64,000 nt of DNA from Hemicentrotus pulcherrimus (taxonomy: Eukaryota; Echinodermata; Echinoidea; Camarodonta; Strongylocentrotidae), in contig BEXV01000007.1 of the NCBI GenBank assembly GCA_003118195.1, positions 645,105 through 709,104 of the forward strand, in the 5' to 3' direction. Below are positions 25,701 to 34,773 of this stretch, in pieces. Both the position numbers and the translations under genes were made by a program. Within the stretch, counting starts at the first letter, position 1. Every line of letters begins with the position of its first letter. The notes under the pieces were generated by a model, which was given only the letters and a program-made list of their open reading frames with translations, made no database searches and had not been told where the DNA came from.

Positions 25701-28700
25701 TATAATGAAATATGTCATGATTATGACTGTAAATATATTAATGGCTATGATGATGATGATAAGTTCATTAAGATTACCTGTATTATGTAGGTCTATATGC
25801 CAAATGTACATGAATATGAAATGTTTTAAGTTGATATGGAGGTGTTTTATTATTTCATGAATGGCATGTAGATGTAGTTCATTTACCAGGTCATATCTAC
25901 TTTACTCCACAGTAAGAGGGGCTAAGCACAAGACCAGTACAATGGGTACAGATACAATTGTTTAATCATCGATGATTTGACATTAATCACTTGTAGTTTC
26001 TAATATTTTGCTTCAAGTCATCCAGCTCATGCGTCGAAGATCAGATGAGAGTTAGAGGAGGGACTTAGCCCTAAGACCAGTCCCACAAATCATTGATGCA
26101 GCGATTGCTCTTTATATCCATCACTCATCATTACTTCTTCTTCTGTTAATCTTCAAAGAGCTATGTAGCCTATCCCGAAGATTTGTATAGGAAGATTACC
26201 AGTTGTGTATGCAGGCATTCTAAGCACTGGTTGTACACCCTAGTCTTTGTGAGAGGTGTAGCCTATTAACATGCATACGGTGCAACTCCCCTGAACCCGA
26301 GCCTGCACCAAGGGGATCACGCCTACAGACCACGTGGTGACAATCTCCTTTGCATGTTTGTCTGCGCAGCCCAGGACTCGAACCCACGGGCATGGGGAAA
26401 GCCATGAGAGTCAGACCAACGATCCAATTGCGCCATACAGCCTCCTCTATTATTTTGTTTGATTTGTATTTTTACAGGTCAAGTGTCTAAAACAGATGAT
26501 CAGATGACAGCAAGAGGTGGTGCTAAGCCCAAGAGCAGTCCGATGGGTCCAAGGTTTCAGAGATCAGTTAGTATGCAGGATACCAAGAGCATGACCACTC
26601 CAACATCAAGTAAAACTGCCACTGCAGGTAATACCTTCATTTGCCATTTTGAAGAAAATCAATCAGGAAATCATAATCTCCTATGCTCATTCATGGCATA
26701 TATTCAATGTTGTTAAATCCACATGAGCCATAGTATTTACCAAATTTGTAAGTCAGTGCAGAAGTTTCTGTTTATGTCAGCTGATCATTTCAGTCCTTAT
26801 TCCAGTGTTTGAACATGATTTTGCATGACTTTGTAATCATCTTCCACTGATCAAGGTTTATGGATAATTTGCAAACATGTGTATTAAGTGTAAGAATTTG
26901 ACCTGCCTTTGGTTAGACTTTTACACTGAATCACGATTTTTATCAGTAACCAGATTCAGATCATGAGAAAAGGATGTAATGGGCTGTAATACAGAAAGTT
27001 CTTTGTGTTGCTCCATGTGGGAAACACAAAGGATTTATGCAGCTATAAGGAGATATACTGGTACAGTCAAACCTGTCTATAGCGACCGCCCAAGGGAAAC
27101 ACCAAATGTGGTCTTTGTAGACAGGTTCCTTTGGTACATGTTTCAATGAGAAACAAAATTTAAAGTGAAACAAAATATGTGGTCTTTCTAGACAGGTGGT
27201 CTTTGCAGACAGGTTGTCCCTAAAGCAGGTTTGACTGTATTTTAACATTTTGATGATTTTAGGGTAGGTGAATTGTTATAAATTATACCCCTTTTCAACT
27301 TCAATGTCTGTGTGTTATGACAGGTCAGGGTGATGGTAGCAAGGTGATTCCTGTTCTTCAGAGGTTGATGTCTCAGGGAGCCGAAGAAAGACCAGTCATC
27401 TCAGAGAAAGTGCAGGTACACACATTAGAGAGTCTAGAGAAGATGCACACAACAAAAACAACAGAGGGCGCTACTGCTGCTTCTGCAGGCAAGAAACCAG
27501 AAGTAAGGTCTCACATCTGTGAATATTTTTGTCTCCATAGAACCATATGTTAATGGAACATGTGTGGAGATAAATTGTTGCTAAAGAGGAGGAATCTGAG
27601 TAGAAAGGGTTTTTTGAAGAGCTCAATATAGTCATGATGTGATGAATGCACTCAACAAATAGTAAACTTCCTAAATTTTCATATGCAATTTACAAAGGGC
27701 CGTAACATGTGAATAGTTTATTCCATATTTTAGAAAAGGGGTGGTAATCCTTCGCATTTTTATGATCATTTCCTGATTATGAAACAGAAATAAGACTGCA
27801 AAATCTACTTTTCTTGAATAAGCAGTCTAAATATGAACAACCTCTTAAAATTATGGCCAAAATGATGATTAAAGTATTTGTAGTGATCACAACCTTGTAA
27901 GTTAAAAAAAAATTGCTATTACCTTTTACTTGTTTCTGGCTATACAGGTACAAAGCCTGGAAAGCATAGAGAGCTTACATATACCTGGTGGAGGAGTCAG
28001 TGATAAGAGACCGTCAGCCGTGGCTGCTGGTACAGCCGGGGCTCCCTCTAACGCTGAATCATCACAGCACCTCCAAAGACTTCTCCAGCGCCTTCAGAGT
28101 GGTGGAGCGGACACCGCTTCAGGACAGGGCCTGTTAGGGGCTGCACCGTCAAGCACCGCGGCTGAACCTTCGCAGGAAAGAGAGACACCGGAGAAGCTAC
28201 CCTCACCATCACAACAAACTGATATGAACCAAGCATTGTTAGATAAGCTGAAGTGTGGGACTGCGGTGGCGCTGCCGGTGAACCTTTTGAAACCGTCTAG
28301 TGCTACTCTAACACCTAACCTCTTGGTGTCACAGTCACCGGGTGGTACCGCAGACCCTGGTAGGGCACCACCTGCTATGAAACAGCTTTTCCCTTCTCCG
28401 ATGGAAACAAGAAAGGTAGGTTTTTAGTATGGTTGGATAAGAAACCACTAACAAGTGTCTAAAAAAAAAAAATACATAAAAAAACAGTGTGGCAAGGGGG
28501 GTATTTAATGATGCTCAGAAAGCAACATATTTCTGTCCTGTAGCTGGCAAAAAGATAATGACATACAAAATCAACCTTTTATTAAAAAACAAAAAAATAT
28601 ATCATTTAGATTATGAAATCACACAAAAGGTATATAGCTATTCTTCTGATATGTTGTGCAGGTGCAGCTAAATGCACAAATATTAATTGCTATACCTTAA

Positions 28701-29807
28701 CAAAATTGAGCATTGTCATGCCTGTAAACTCATCTTACCTGCTTATTTCAAATTCTATCCAAACATTAGTTGAGAACATCTGACAGTGATTCAAAGTTTT
28801 ACATTGCATAGAAATGACACTTGCACAGAATTCGTAAATATATTCATGATACTGCAGAATGTTTTATTTGATGTTTTTTTAACTTGTTTAAAAACCTTTG
28901 CGTTTTACTGAGGTTTCAATTGCTTCCAAGAGGTTTAGAGTTTTTGAAATATCCTCTCTTTCGGAGCCTTAAAGTTACTGACACAACCTTTACTTGAATG
29001 AATGATTTTTTCATGCTGTAAATGCTTTCTTTGTTTTGTTTGACAGACCCCATCTCCTCCCACGACAATACTAGGAATACCTTCCAACCTCCTTACACCC
29101 GAACTCCTAAGAACGCGCTCCACCAGCGAGTCATCATCCACGCTACTCTCACCCCTGAAACTCAGTGGTTCGGTCCAGGCTGGACAGGGTCAGGCTGTAG
29201 GAAAGAGGCCCGATCCATTGCTGCAGAGGGGTGCACCATCTCCACTCACGAAGGAGCAGTTGGCTGCAACACTAACTCATCTCTTGAATGTAAGTGTTAT
29301 ATCTGGTTATTCTCATAAATGAAAACTTGAGTGTTAATGGCATACAATTGTCAATGAGAAGATTATAATGACCATAAACTGATCATAAAACATTACCCCA
29401 AAATGGTCAAGAAATGATCTATTCGGAGTATGTTTGGAGTCAATTGGGAGTTGGTTCAGTGATGTGACAGGGTTTCGAAGGATCTACTCTGAAACAAAAG
29501 ACAACATAATTGATTATTTGATTTGTTTTTTGATTCAAGATCCCTTAAGTTTTTTTACAAGAAAATAGCAAGACAAATCTAAATTATGGTCATTATTCCA
29601 ATAAATTTTTTCATTGCTAGGTCATTTTACACAACAGTCATACAAGATTTCGCCTGTACAGTTTATAAGTAGAAGAATATGGGAATTTTTTCAGTGAATT
29701 TGACAGTAACATTTGTTTCATTTTGCATCTGATTTCAGACCGATGATGATTTCTTGAGCAAGATCCACTCTGCATACACCCACTCTCTACAGCGTCATCC
29801 CCCTTAA
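14447..29807 (+). CDS. DCP1: mRNA-decapping enzyme subunit 1 (DCP1), 5'-partial, nine exons
   Basis: DCP1 activates the decapping enzyme DCP2 and scaffolds cytoplasmic mRNA-decay complexes (P-bodies). Exons seen: 14447-14574, 17680-17743, 20946-21048, 23631-23751, 26478-26627, 27324-27502, 27948-28415, 29047-29289, 29739-29807. All have AG acceptors and GT donors, and phases join into one frame of about 508 codons ending in TAA. The first two exons give the second half of the EVH1 domain, including YHGFMIMNRLSLHNLTEPI and CGIWFYNRKDC, very close to animal DCP1. Exon 3 carries DILSMLSKAQHEYK, a conserved DCP1 segment just after EVH1. The last two exons give LTKEQLAATLTHLLN and DDDFLSKIHSAY, the C-terminal trimerization domain. 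The middle is Ser/Pro/Gly-rich and less conserved. The EVH1 start (about 45 residues) is not visible. Which vertebrate paralogue (A or B) is nearer cannot be decided; a single invertebrate DCP1 is expected. Confidence 0.93.
14634..14905 (+). repeat. imperfect tandem repeats in DCP1 intron
   Basis: Repeats of ATGGTTT(G/A)ATTGCAT..TTCTTGTCAATAACC, CAATCAGAATCTATACAA and CCTGCCTCAAACTT occur about four times, in units of roughly 75-120 bp, starting about 60 bp after the exon ending at 14574. Confidence 0.8.
15949..16206 (+). repeat. tandem duplication, about 129-bp unit
   Basis: Two units, from about 15949 and 16078, each starting GTAAGAAC(G/A)CACCTT and ending CATCGGTTTCCCTGGGCCAAA..GTTRGATG. 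They lie in a DCP1 intron. Confidence 0.9.
17680..17743 (+). CDS. DCP1: DCP1 exon: EVH1 C-terminal helix
   Basis: A 64-nt exon between CTACAG and GTAAAT. It encodes AICGIWFYNRKDCVRFAELI plus QR. IWFY followed by a basic/acidic pair and C is the DCP1 family signature at the start of the final EVH1 helix. It joins in phase to the exons at 14447 and 20946. Confidence 0.93.
18194..18251. repeat. hairpin around TTTATCATGATAAA
   Basis: TTTATCATGATAAAA and TTTTTATCATGATAAA flank inverted CATGTAG and CTACATG. It forms a good cruciform in a DCP1 intron. Confidence 0.75.
18876..19064. mobile_element. truncated copy of AAAGGTAAAGACCAG TIR family
   Basis: GTAGTCCCATATACATCTTT through CATGACCAGAACTC matches the interiors of the elements at 35424-35793 and 58295-58614. 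The far TIR half is missing. Confidence 0.8.
19761..19935 (+). repeat. CT-rich microsatellite
   Basis: A pure CT run to about 19790, then CTCTCTAT, CCCTCCCT and CTGTCTCT variants. The long Ser/Leu and Arg/Glu reading frames across it are composition artefacts. Confidence 0.95.
20501..20887 (+). mobile_element. tRNA-headed SINE
   Basis: The head AGCGAGTTGGCTGCGTCTGC resembles a pol III A box and GGATTCGAATCC is a B box. The body has CCCTCGGATAGGATGTTAAA and TTTGCACGTTAAGAACCCAC, a core shared by several invertebrate SINEs (from memory). It ends in a CAATAA-type tail before the DCP1 3' splice site at 20945. Confidence 0.85.
20946..21048 (+). CDS. DCP1: DCP1 exon: post-EVH1 conserved segment
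   Basis: A 103-nt exon between TTGTAG and GTGAGT. It encodes LLVKIRQEGQTVAASMDAP followed by TDILSMLSKAQHEYK. The D-I-L-x-M-L-S-x-A-x-x-E-Y motif is conserved in animal DCP1 directly after EVH1. The 3' splice site lies about 58 bp downstream of a SINE tail (see 20501-20887). Confidence 0.92.
21238..21893. mobile_element. foldback/TIR element with repeated ATGCCAAAAGGGCCTTAAC motif
   Basis: Exact 33-bp inverted ends at 21238-21270 and 21861-21893 contain TCGTCGGCCTTATGCC. At least six further copies of the motif, in both orientations, lie inside (about 21392, 21420, 21512, 21565, 21590, 21615, 21655). There is no ORF. It looks like a non-autonomous DNA element built from its own terminal repeat. 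Confidence 0.9.
22100..22700. mobile_element. hAT-like non-autonomous element
   Basis: The left end CAGGGTTTTTCAAACAGGGT is inverted at the right end (complement CAGCATTTTTCAACCT). Both ends carry GGTGCCGC. A short palindrome around CCTCGCTGTCAA lies at 22325-22349. CAGGG..TTTTTCAA ends suit hAT elements, but no clear 8-bp target duplication was seen. Confidence 0.7.
23631..23751 (+). CDS. DCP1: DCP1 exon: basic/Gly-rich linker
   Basis: A 121-nt exon between TTTCAG and GTATGA. It encodes a KKKR cluster, a Ser/Pro segment, a Gly run (GGDAGGGGAG) and VVRPIPVKVLP. The segment is low-complexity and not itself diagnostic; its assignment rests on open frame, splice sites and matching phase on both sides. 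A decayed tandem copy follows at 23872-24110. Confidence 0.85.
23872..24110 (+). pseudogene. decayed duplicate of the DCP1 exon at 23631-23751, split by a MITE
   Basis: GGTGCTTCAGAGAGTGGCCC...CCATAGGATCTGG, then after an insertion TTGGTGGTGATGCTGG...GTCAAAGTTTCACCAG, is a clear copy of the adjacent exon. GGA has become a TGA stop (24068-24070). Flanking intron sequence (CAGGAGAGGACAT) is also duplicated, giving a tandem duplication of about 250 bp. It cannot encode protein. Confidence 0.9.
23924..24044. mobile_element. MITE inserted in the decayed exon
   Basis: About 120 bp with inverted ends: left GTCCATTGCATAAAACTTAAC, right the complement of GGTAAGTTTTGTGCAACAGG. It interrupts the copied exon between ...CTGG and TTGG, so it arrived after the exon was duplicated. 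Confidence 0.85.
24590..24800. mobile_element. GGGGCCCTGTTTCATAAAACT MITE and flank
   Basis: The left end GGGCCCTGTTTCATAAAACT and the opposing GTAAGAAATTTTATGAAA (24717-24734) are inverted ends. The stretch from 24629 recurs at 24990. Confidence 0.75.
24629..25163 (+). repeat. direct duplication of about 175 bp with an ambiguous join
   Basis: GATCTGTGATAAATCTGCTC onward (24629-24804) recurs from 24990 to 25163 with about 95% identity by eye. The second copy starts immediately after a single n, so it may be an assembly or haplotype join. Between the copies lies a fragment of the TTAAAGGTACTATGTCCC family. Confidence 0.85.
24807..24990. mobile_element. truncated TTAAAGGTACTATGTCCC element, with hairpin end
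   Basis: AAAGGTACTATGTCCCTTTT through CTAGACTTCACTGTCAGACACT matches the start of the element at 59804-60345. Its start forms a hairpin with arms AGGTTGGCTGCAAAAGG and the inverse complement. It breaks off at n 24990. Confidence 0.8.
25911..25955 (+). pseudogene. relic copy (1) of DCP1 exon 26478-26627
   Basis: AGTAAGAGGGGCTAAGCACA and AGACCAGTACAATGGGTACAG match the functional exon's GCAAGAGGTGGTGCTAAGCC / AAGAGCAGTCCGATGGGTCCA, with small deletions that destroy the frame. Confidence 0.75.
26039..26088 (+). pseudogene. relic copy (2) of DCP1 exon 26478-26627
   Basis: GATCAGATGAGAGTTAGAGG then AGGGACTTAGCCCTAAGACC/AGTCCCAC matches GATCAGATGACAGCAAGAGG..GCTAAGCCCAAGAGCAGTCC of the real exon. 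TAG and frame changes make it non-functional. Confidence 0.78.
26225..26443 (-). mobile_element. tRNA-derived SINE, antisense to DCP1
   Basis: Read on -, the head from about 26443 has TGGCGCAATTGG (A box) and GGGTTCGAGTCCTGGG (B box), followed by a non-tRNA body. The tRNA-like head ends about 34 bp before the DCP1 3' splice site at 26477. Confidence 0.8.
26478..26627 (+). CDS. DCP1: DCP1 exon: Ser/Thr-rich linker
   Basis: A 150-nt exon between TTACAG and GTAATA, phase 1 at both ends. It encodes QVSKTDDQMTARGGAKPKSS, then PMGPRFQRSVSMQD and a Ser/Thr-rich end. RFQRSVSMQD resembles a basophilic-kinase or 14-3-3-type phosphosite (RxxS context), which is an inference. Two decayed partial copies lie upstream at 25911-25955 and 26039-26088. 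Confidence 0.85.
27062..27239. mobile_element. TACAGTCAAACCTG MITE (pogo/Tc1-like ends)
   Basis: The ends TACAGTCAAACCTGTCTA and the inverse complement of AGCAGGTTTGACTGTA, with TA at both borders, span 178 bp in a DCP1 intron. Internal TGGTCTTTGTAGACAGG is repeated three times. Such ends are common in pogo/Tc1-mariner MITEs. Confidence 0.85.
27324..27502 (+). CDS. DCP1: DCP1 exon: linker with first LESLE motif
   Basis: A 179-nt exon between GACAG and GTAAGG. It begins GQGDGSKVIPVLQRLMSQG and includes KVQVHTLESLEKMH, an acidic-hydrophobic short motif repeated at the start of the next exon. It ends in GKKPE at phase 0. The position between EVH1 and the trimerization domain suits a partner-binding linear motif (inference). 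Confidence 0.85.
27948..28415 (+). CDS. DCP1: DCP1 exon: large Ser/Pro-rich middle with Leu-rich short motifs
   Basis: The largest exon, 468 nt (156 codons), phase 0 on both sides, between TACAG and GTAGGT. It opens with VQSLESIESLHIPG, echoing the previous exon. It also contains SQHLQRLLQRLQSGG, MNQALLDKLKCGTAVALP and SSATLTPNLLVSQS. Amphipathic Leu clusters such as LLQRL and LLDKLK resemble partner-binding short motifs known from vertebrate DCP1 (which has an LLQKLRLTP segment); the equivalence is an inference. The remainder is Ser/Pro/Ala-rich and probably disordered. Confidence 0.9.
29047..29289 (+). CDS. DCP1: DCP1 exon: start of trimerization domain
   Basis: A 243-nt exon (81 codons, phase 0) between TGACAG and GTAAGT. 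A Ser/Thr/Pro-rich part (TPSPPTTILGIPSNLLTPEL) precedes SPLTKEQLAATLTHLLN, the first helix of the C-terminal trimerization domain (family pattern L-[ST]-K-x-Q-L-x-x-x-L-x-H-L-[IL]). Confidence 0.92.
29739..29807 (+). CDS. DCP1: DCP1 terminal exon: end of trimerization domain and stop
   Basis: Acceptor TTTCAG, then 22 codons and TAA at 29805-29807. It encodes TDDDFLSKIHSAYTHSLQ and RHPP. N/D-D-x-F-L-x-x-(L/I)-H-x-x-Y is the second trimerization helix of DCP1 and continues the helix started in the previous exon. Confidence 0.93.
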   Translation, partial: TDDDFLSKIHSAYTHSLQRHPP

Positions 29808-30321
29808 GGACAACCTTGCTTGGATCAAGAAGACATGTTCACACCCCTGTCATGTCCTACAAACTGCCCATTGAATCCTATGGATGATAAACGTTCATTG
29901 CATCTTGTGTGAATGCATCATGAAATGTACAATCACTGTGACGCATAGGAAGTGAGGCACTTAATTACTTGAATGTCTTATGAATAATGCATTGGATAAA
30001 CAACAACTAACCTTTACATCCACTCCTTGCAGATTTGTTGCTGTTACTGAAATCTTCCTATGAATATAAGAAGAAAAAAATGTTCTGGAAATATGTAAAA
30101 AATCAGTGCAAAAAGACAGAAGGAAGGAGATGACCATAAAAATAGAAACCATTGATACCTCAGCATATTGGTCAGAAGTTTGTCATGACATTTATTTGAC
30201 AGGAACTGAGGTACTTTGGAACTTGAATGTCATCTAAATAATTTAAAGCATCTTTCACACCTGCATAAAGCCTACCTGCACTACTTTGGCCTACCTTTAG
30301 ACCTCCCTGCATGGGCACTGA
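29808..30321 (+). other. probable DCP1 3' UTR, end not located
   Basis: Sequence directly after the DCP1 stop is AT-rich with no ORF of note. No clear AATAAA polyadenylation signal was found close by, and a dispersed repeat begins at about 30322, so the transcript end is unknown. Confidence 0.4.
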
Positions 30322-30455
30322 CGGTGGTTATCTCATCAAATCAGCTCTCAATCAACATAAGAAAAAGGGGATCATGGGGGACCAACAGGTATCACTTAGG
30401 CATTGTTTGCTATATAGAGGGCGCAAGTAGCTACAAGTAGTGCTGTCTCGTTTTA
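30322..30455 (+). mobile_element. dispersed repeat copy (partner at 59409-59545)
   Basis: CAGCTCTCAATCAACATAAG through GGCGCAAGTAGCTACAAGTAG is the reverse complement of the stretch at 59409-59545. Confidence 0.8.
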
Positions 30456-30816
30456 AAGTCCCTTCAATATCCTGCAAAGTTTGAAGGAAATATTTTTTTA
30501 ATTATCTCATTAATGCAGAATTTCTTTCATGTAGAGCCTTCCCTGACTTGTATTTTGAGCAATTAATTGAATGAAAAAGATTTTTAAAGTTTACCAGTAA
30601 GTGTGATGTTGACAAGATGGAACAAAGTTCTTATGTTAGAACTACAGATTATTACCAGGCAGGCCAAATGAGGAGAGAAAAATAGGGAATAGTGCAGTAC
30701 CTGTTATTATAACATCTTCTAACATAATGAAATTGAAAATATATGATTGGAATTGCAAGTTTTAATCAATCAAATGATGATTTTTTTTTTAAACATCAAC
30801 TCATCCATTCTATTCA

Positions 30817-31455
30817 TTTAAGGGTACTTTGTCCCATTTGCAAGCCAAAAAAATGAAAAGGTTAAATTCCACCGGCATTTGAAAATTAATACGAATTCAG
30901 AACTTCCCTCAAAACAAAAGGGCTTGAAAATGTCTTCTTGTGGGAAAATGACGACCATTAGTTGTCAAATCGACTGTAGGGATTGCAATCCTTTTAGTAA
31001 ATAGTCTGATTTTAAGATATTTGTAACATATCGTCCCTGTTTTCACGAAGTGACGGTAGTGAATGAAAATCGCATACAATTTGCAAGCAGATTTTCCTCA
31101 CTACCGTCACTTCGTGAAAACCGGAACGGTATGGTGTACATTGGTTGTGTGCTGCACAAAGATTCAATCAGTATAATTTGGGCCATTACAAGAAGTGGGT
31201 TATTAATGTAGACAAATGCTCATGTACCCTTTACAGCTCATTTTATGTATGTTATTACCAAAGAAAAAATGGTGTCAGTCAGTCACTCAATAGTAACTGA
31301 CAGTGAAGTCTAGAAAGTAAACGAGCTCCTTGCATAATTTGAATACTAGGACACTGCTAATGTTTAAATTTCACAGATAGGACATATGTGACATATTCAT
31401 AATCCCTGCAAAGCTCTACAGAATTTGATTTTGGCCTCAAATAGGACATGAAAGG
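30817..31455 (+). mobile_element. TTAAAGGTACTATGTCCC-family TIR element
   Basis: The ends AAGGGTACTTTGTCCCATTT and GCCTCAAATAGGACATG are inverted. An internal inverted repeat GTTTTCACGAAGTGACGGTAG (about 31039 and 31103) is special to this copy. The rest matches 59804-60345 in opposite orientation. Confidence 0.85.
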
Positions 31456-34440
31456 ATGGGATTGAAATTCCTGCTACATGTATGTCAAAAATCTTCTTTC
31501 TTTTTTAAAATCAAATATGAAATATCTAATGGACATAACCCACCAATGATAAGTCTTGACAAGTATTGCTTAATTCAGGTATACCGGTAGATGTCTATTA
31601 ATAGTGCATGGTGTTTGCTTCCAGAGATAAGTACTAAAGGACTGTGGCAGCTGTGATTATCCTGTTGTACTTACATGTTTTGTTTTGTTTCAAGTTTCAA
31701 GTTTATTTCCAGTCTCTTCATCATCAATTACAGTTTTATAATTATCAACAAAAACCTATTCAAATATTGCAGATCATAAAAGTCACATCTCCATTTTACT
31801 TATATTTTTAACCGCCATATTCTTTTCGTGTTATATTCTGTCATAAAATGTGTTTTGATTCTTAAAAGAATGTGGCAATTGATTGAAAGTATCTGTGCAA
31901 TTTAATCATTTTTGAGATGTAAAGACATTCGCCTTGCTGCCAGTTAATGCGGTATTAAGATTTTGAAATATGTATGTGGCATGTTCCCCCTTTAAACTTT
32001 GATCAAATTTACAAGTCATCTTTTTTGACAATCAGTACCTAAATTTACGGTGTAACCGAATACTGATTTTGAAATCTTGTTCTGTCTAAACAATAATTGT
32101 TCAGAGTTAACCTTTTTAACAACTAGACTTTTTCTGAAGGAAAAATAAGAGGATTATGACATTCTTAGTAATGTCTTTTTAATGTTATTGGGCATTAGAT
32201 TAGGAGGAGTTTAAATTGTTTGTCTGATGATCAGGGGGTGTTTATTGAAAAGAAATATTTTGGAAAGCTGGTTCAGAAAAATGTACATAAACATTCTGAT
32301 AATTAACACCATGCTCTAGGATGGTGAGGTCAAAAGTGTACATACATACTTACCGATGGACATGAAAATGATATTTTATGCATTTTAAAATCAGTGCTGT
32401 TATATTTATTGCTTTTGTCTTGATAAGACAACAACTATTAAATTCTTGGCTCAAAATTATTCATGATTCAGGCTTTTGATTGAGTGATTGTTTAGGTTGA
32501 CTTTAAATTAATTTTGCAATACCCTCAAAAGTACTGAGGCACTCTTCACACAAACTTTCATGTGAGTTGCATCTTGTTATTAAATTAAAATTTGGCCGAA
32601 ACATTGTGGACACTTGCTAATTTTATAATTATTTACTATTATTTTCAGCTTCATTTGCCAAATAACTGAATAAGATTTGTTCATCAATTTTTTTACAAAT
32701 TTTTTAAGAAACTTTTATGTTGATTTTGAGATGATGCTAGTAGCATTGAATTTTTGTTGATTTTAGTTACCAGGTGATCAAACAAAATGAATTTCTTTCA
32801 TAAGATGCACAAACCACATTCTGAAGAAAAACATGAAGATTGGAGATAAATATTAAATCCTTTTATAAACTTTGCAATGATACCATATAGTATACTCACA
32901 CACTCTGTGATCAATGTAAAGTTGATGTACTACTATCTTTAGAAGTCCTAAAAATATTTCCAACCATGTCTGTTAGCATGTCTATTATGATGTTCCAAAA
33001 ACTTGAATGAATAGATTAAGTAATCATTACTAAATCTTCCACTTTAGGAATTTTCCCCAGATAAGACATGTATAGGCCACACAAATTATAGTCCATTATT
33101 ACACAGGCATGACCTCTATACATGACCTCTATAAGGACACCTCTGCAGTTGAACCAGAGGTCATTACAACACATGGACAGCAATGTCAATGATGATGTCC
33201 ATGTTGACCAGGGTCCAGCGATGATTAGTGAACATTGCAGCGATATGCTTGGATGTAGAAAGATGTCAAAGATGATGTCCATGATGACCAAGGTCCAGCG
33301 ATGAATAGTGACCAGTGCCGTGATTTACGTGGATGAGATGCACAATTGTAATAACAAGAACACTGTGCACAACGCCTACGCAATGCCCGACATGGTGTTA
33401 CATCTTTCAGCAGGGGTGCACCATCTTGTGCTGCTACTCCTCTGAAAAACAGTTTTAATTACCCACAAAGCTACCCAGCTCGAATAAACTAAAAAACTTT
33501 TTATTTTTATGACTAAAAATGAATTATCTGATCATCATTAGTGGTTTTTTTGCACTGGTATTTCTTTATCCGATCATAATATGACAGATACCCTACTAGT
33601 TCTGGAATGCTAAAGATATATCAATTGATTCCTACAATGGTAGAAGAGTTGTGTGTACAAGTATTATAATCTATGGTAATCCCCCCCCCCTCCCCTCGCG
33701 TAAAGGAATTCATTTGATTAATACAGTTGGGTTTATTATTAAAAGAGGGGCTTCTAGTGACAAGTGAGAATTGGAACACCTAAATAACACAGCCCCCTGA
33801 ATGAAGGTCGTTATGCGAACAGATCAACAGTTTTCTACTCAAGTCATGAGCCCCAAATCAATAAAAAGACCTTGAATGTAAGTAATTTGTCTAGTTACAT
33901 CGTCCATGCACCGATCCGCTTAACCAAACTTTCTCTTCCTACCATTAAGATAATGTCGGAATATGCACCCCCGACCACCATCTTGAAATGAAGCAGTTAT
34001 ACAAACAGAAAGGTTGTATATACAATTTCTACTTAGCTGCTGAATATTTATATAAACAAAAAACAATCATTATGAACAGGGTACATGATTTACGTAATAT
34101 CAGACAAACATGAGAGAAGATATATATTTGCTGATCAGAGAAGAAAATTAAATCAATAGGTAGACGATAAATATAAACCATATATGAAGATTCATATTAG
34201 AACCAAAATGACATGGTAGATTTGAAAGTGTGTACGCATATTATTACGAAATTACTATGTTCGTTTGATTAGGCCTATGCTGTATGATATCGTGTCTCCC
34301 CCTGCATGTTGTTTGTGTAAACGAAAATGTTCCTATTTGTTAAAGTTGATAATGCAAAGTTTGGATAATATGCTTTTAGATAGGAGACATTTCTTAGCTT
34401 AAATTTCCTAATCGACGGATTGGCGTCGACTTGCGCTGTT
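31456..34440. other. intergenic, no gene recognised
   Basis: AT-rich sequence. Contains a diverged tandem minisatellite (33161-33330) and a poly-C run near 33681. Confidence 0.5.
33161..33330 (+). repeat. tandem duplication around GATGATGTCCATG..ACCA
   Basis: AATGATGATGTCCATGTTGACCAGGGTCCAGCGATGA recurs as AAGATGATGTCCATGATGACC/AAGGTCCAGCGATGA at about 33269, giving a unit of about 80 bp. Confidence 0.85.
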
Positions 34441-34444
34441 AGCT

Positions 34445-34573
34445 TTTTATTATCCCATTCGAACCAACAAGACCGACAACAGACCACTCGGAAAATAACA
34501 TTACCCGCAAAGGCCAAAAGTCAGTCGGTTTGAAGTCGATGTGGAATCGGTTAGGCGGTGTAACTGAGGTATC
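34445..34573. mobile_element. ACCTCAGTCACACC-family MITE, left end eroded
   Basis: The right end GGCGGTGTAACTGAGGTA matches the family end. Interior AAGACCGACAAC..AACATTACCC..GTCGGTTTGAAGTC parallels the copy at 44796-44904. Confidence 0.75.
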
Positions 34574-34633
34574 CACAATAACCCTAACTTAAAACGGAGT
34601 AGTCGCAACATCTTACAATACACATGATATAGA

Positions 34634-34773
34634 TCTGAGCCCCGCCCTATAAAAACTTGCGATTAACCCAAATCAATCGCAAGTCCTTCAATCAATCAAG
34701 AGTCTGAAGTCTCCTATCTCTTACGTACGTAGTTGCGATTAATATCAACTCTTTATAAGACGAAGCCCTAGTG
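34634..34773. mobile_element. GGGCCCGTCTTATAAAGAGTTGC-type MITE
   Basis: The ends GAGCCCCGCCCTATAAAAAC and the complement of CTCTTTATAAGACGAAGCCC are inverted, and both sides have ATCAATCGCAA / TTGCGATT. A second copy lies at 53929-54048. Confidence 0.85.

Noticed and set aside
25600..25860. Met/Ile-rich frame of 86 codons on +
   Set aside because: It lies in a DCP1 intron, has AT-rich composition and shows no recognisable motif.
26370..26443. Possible genuine tRNA gene on -
   Set aside because: A and B boxes are present, but the arms do not form a full cloverleaf by eye and a long non-tRNA body follows, as in a SINE.
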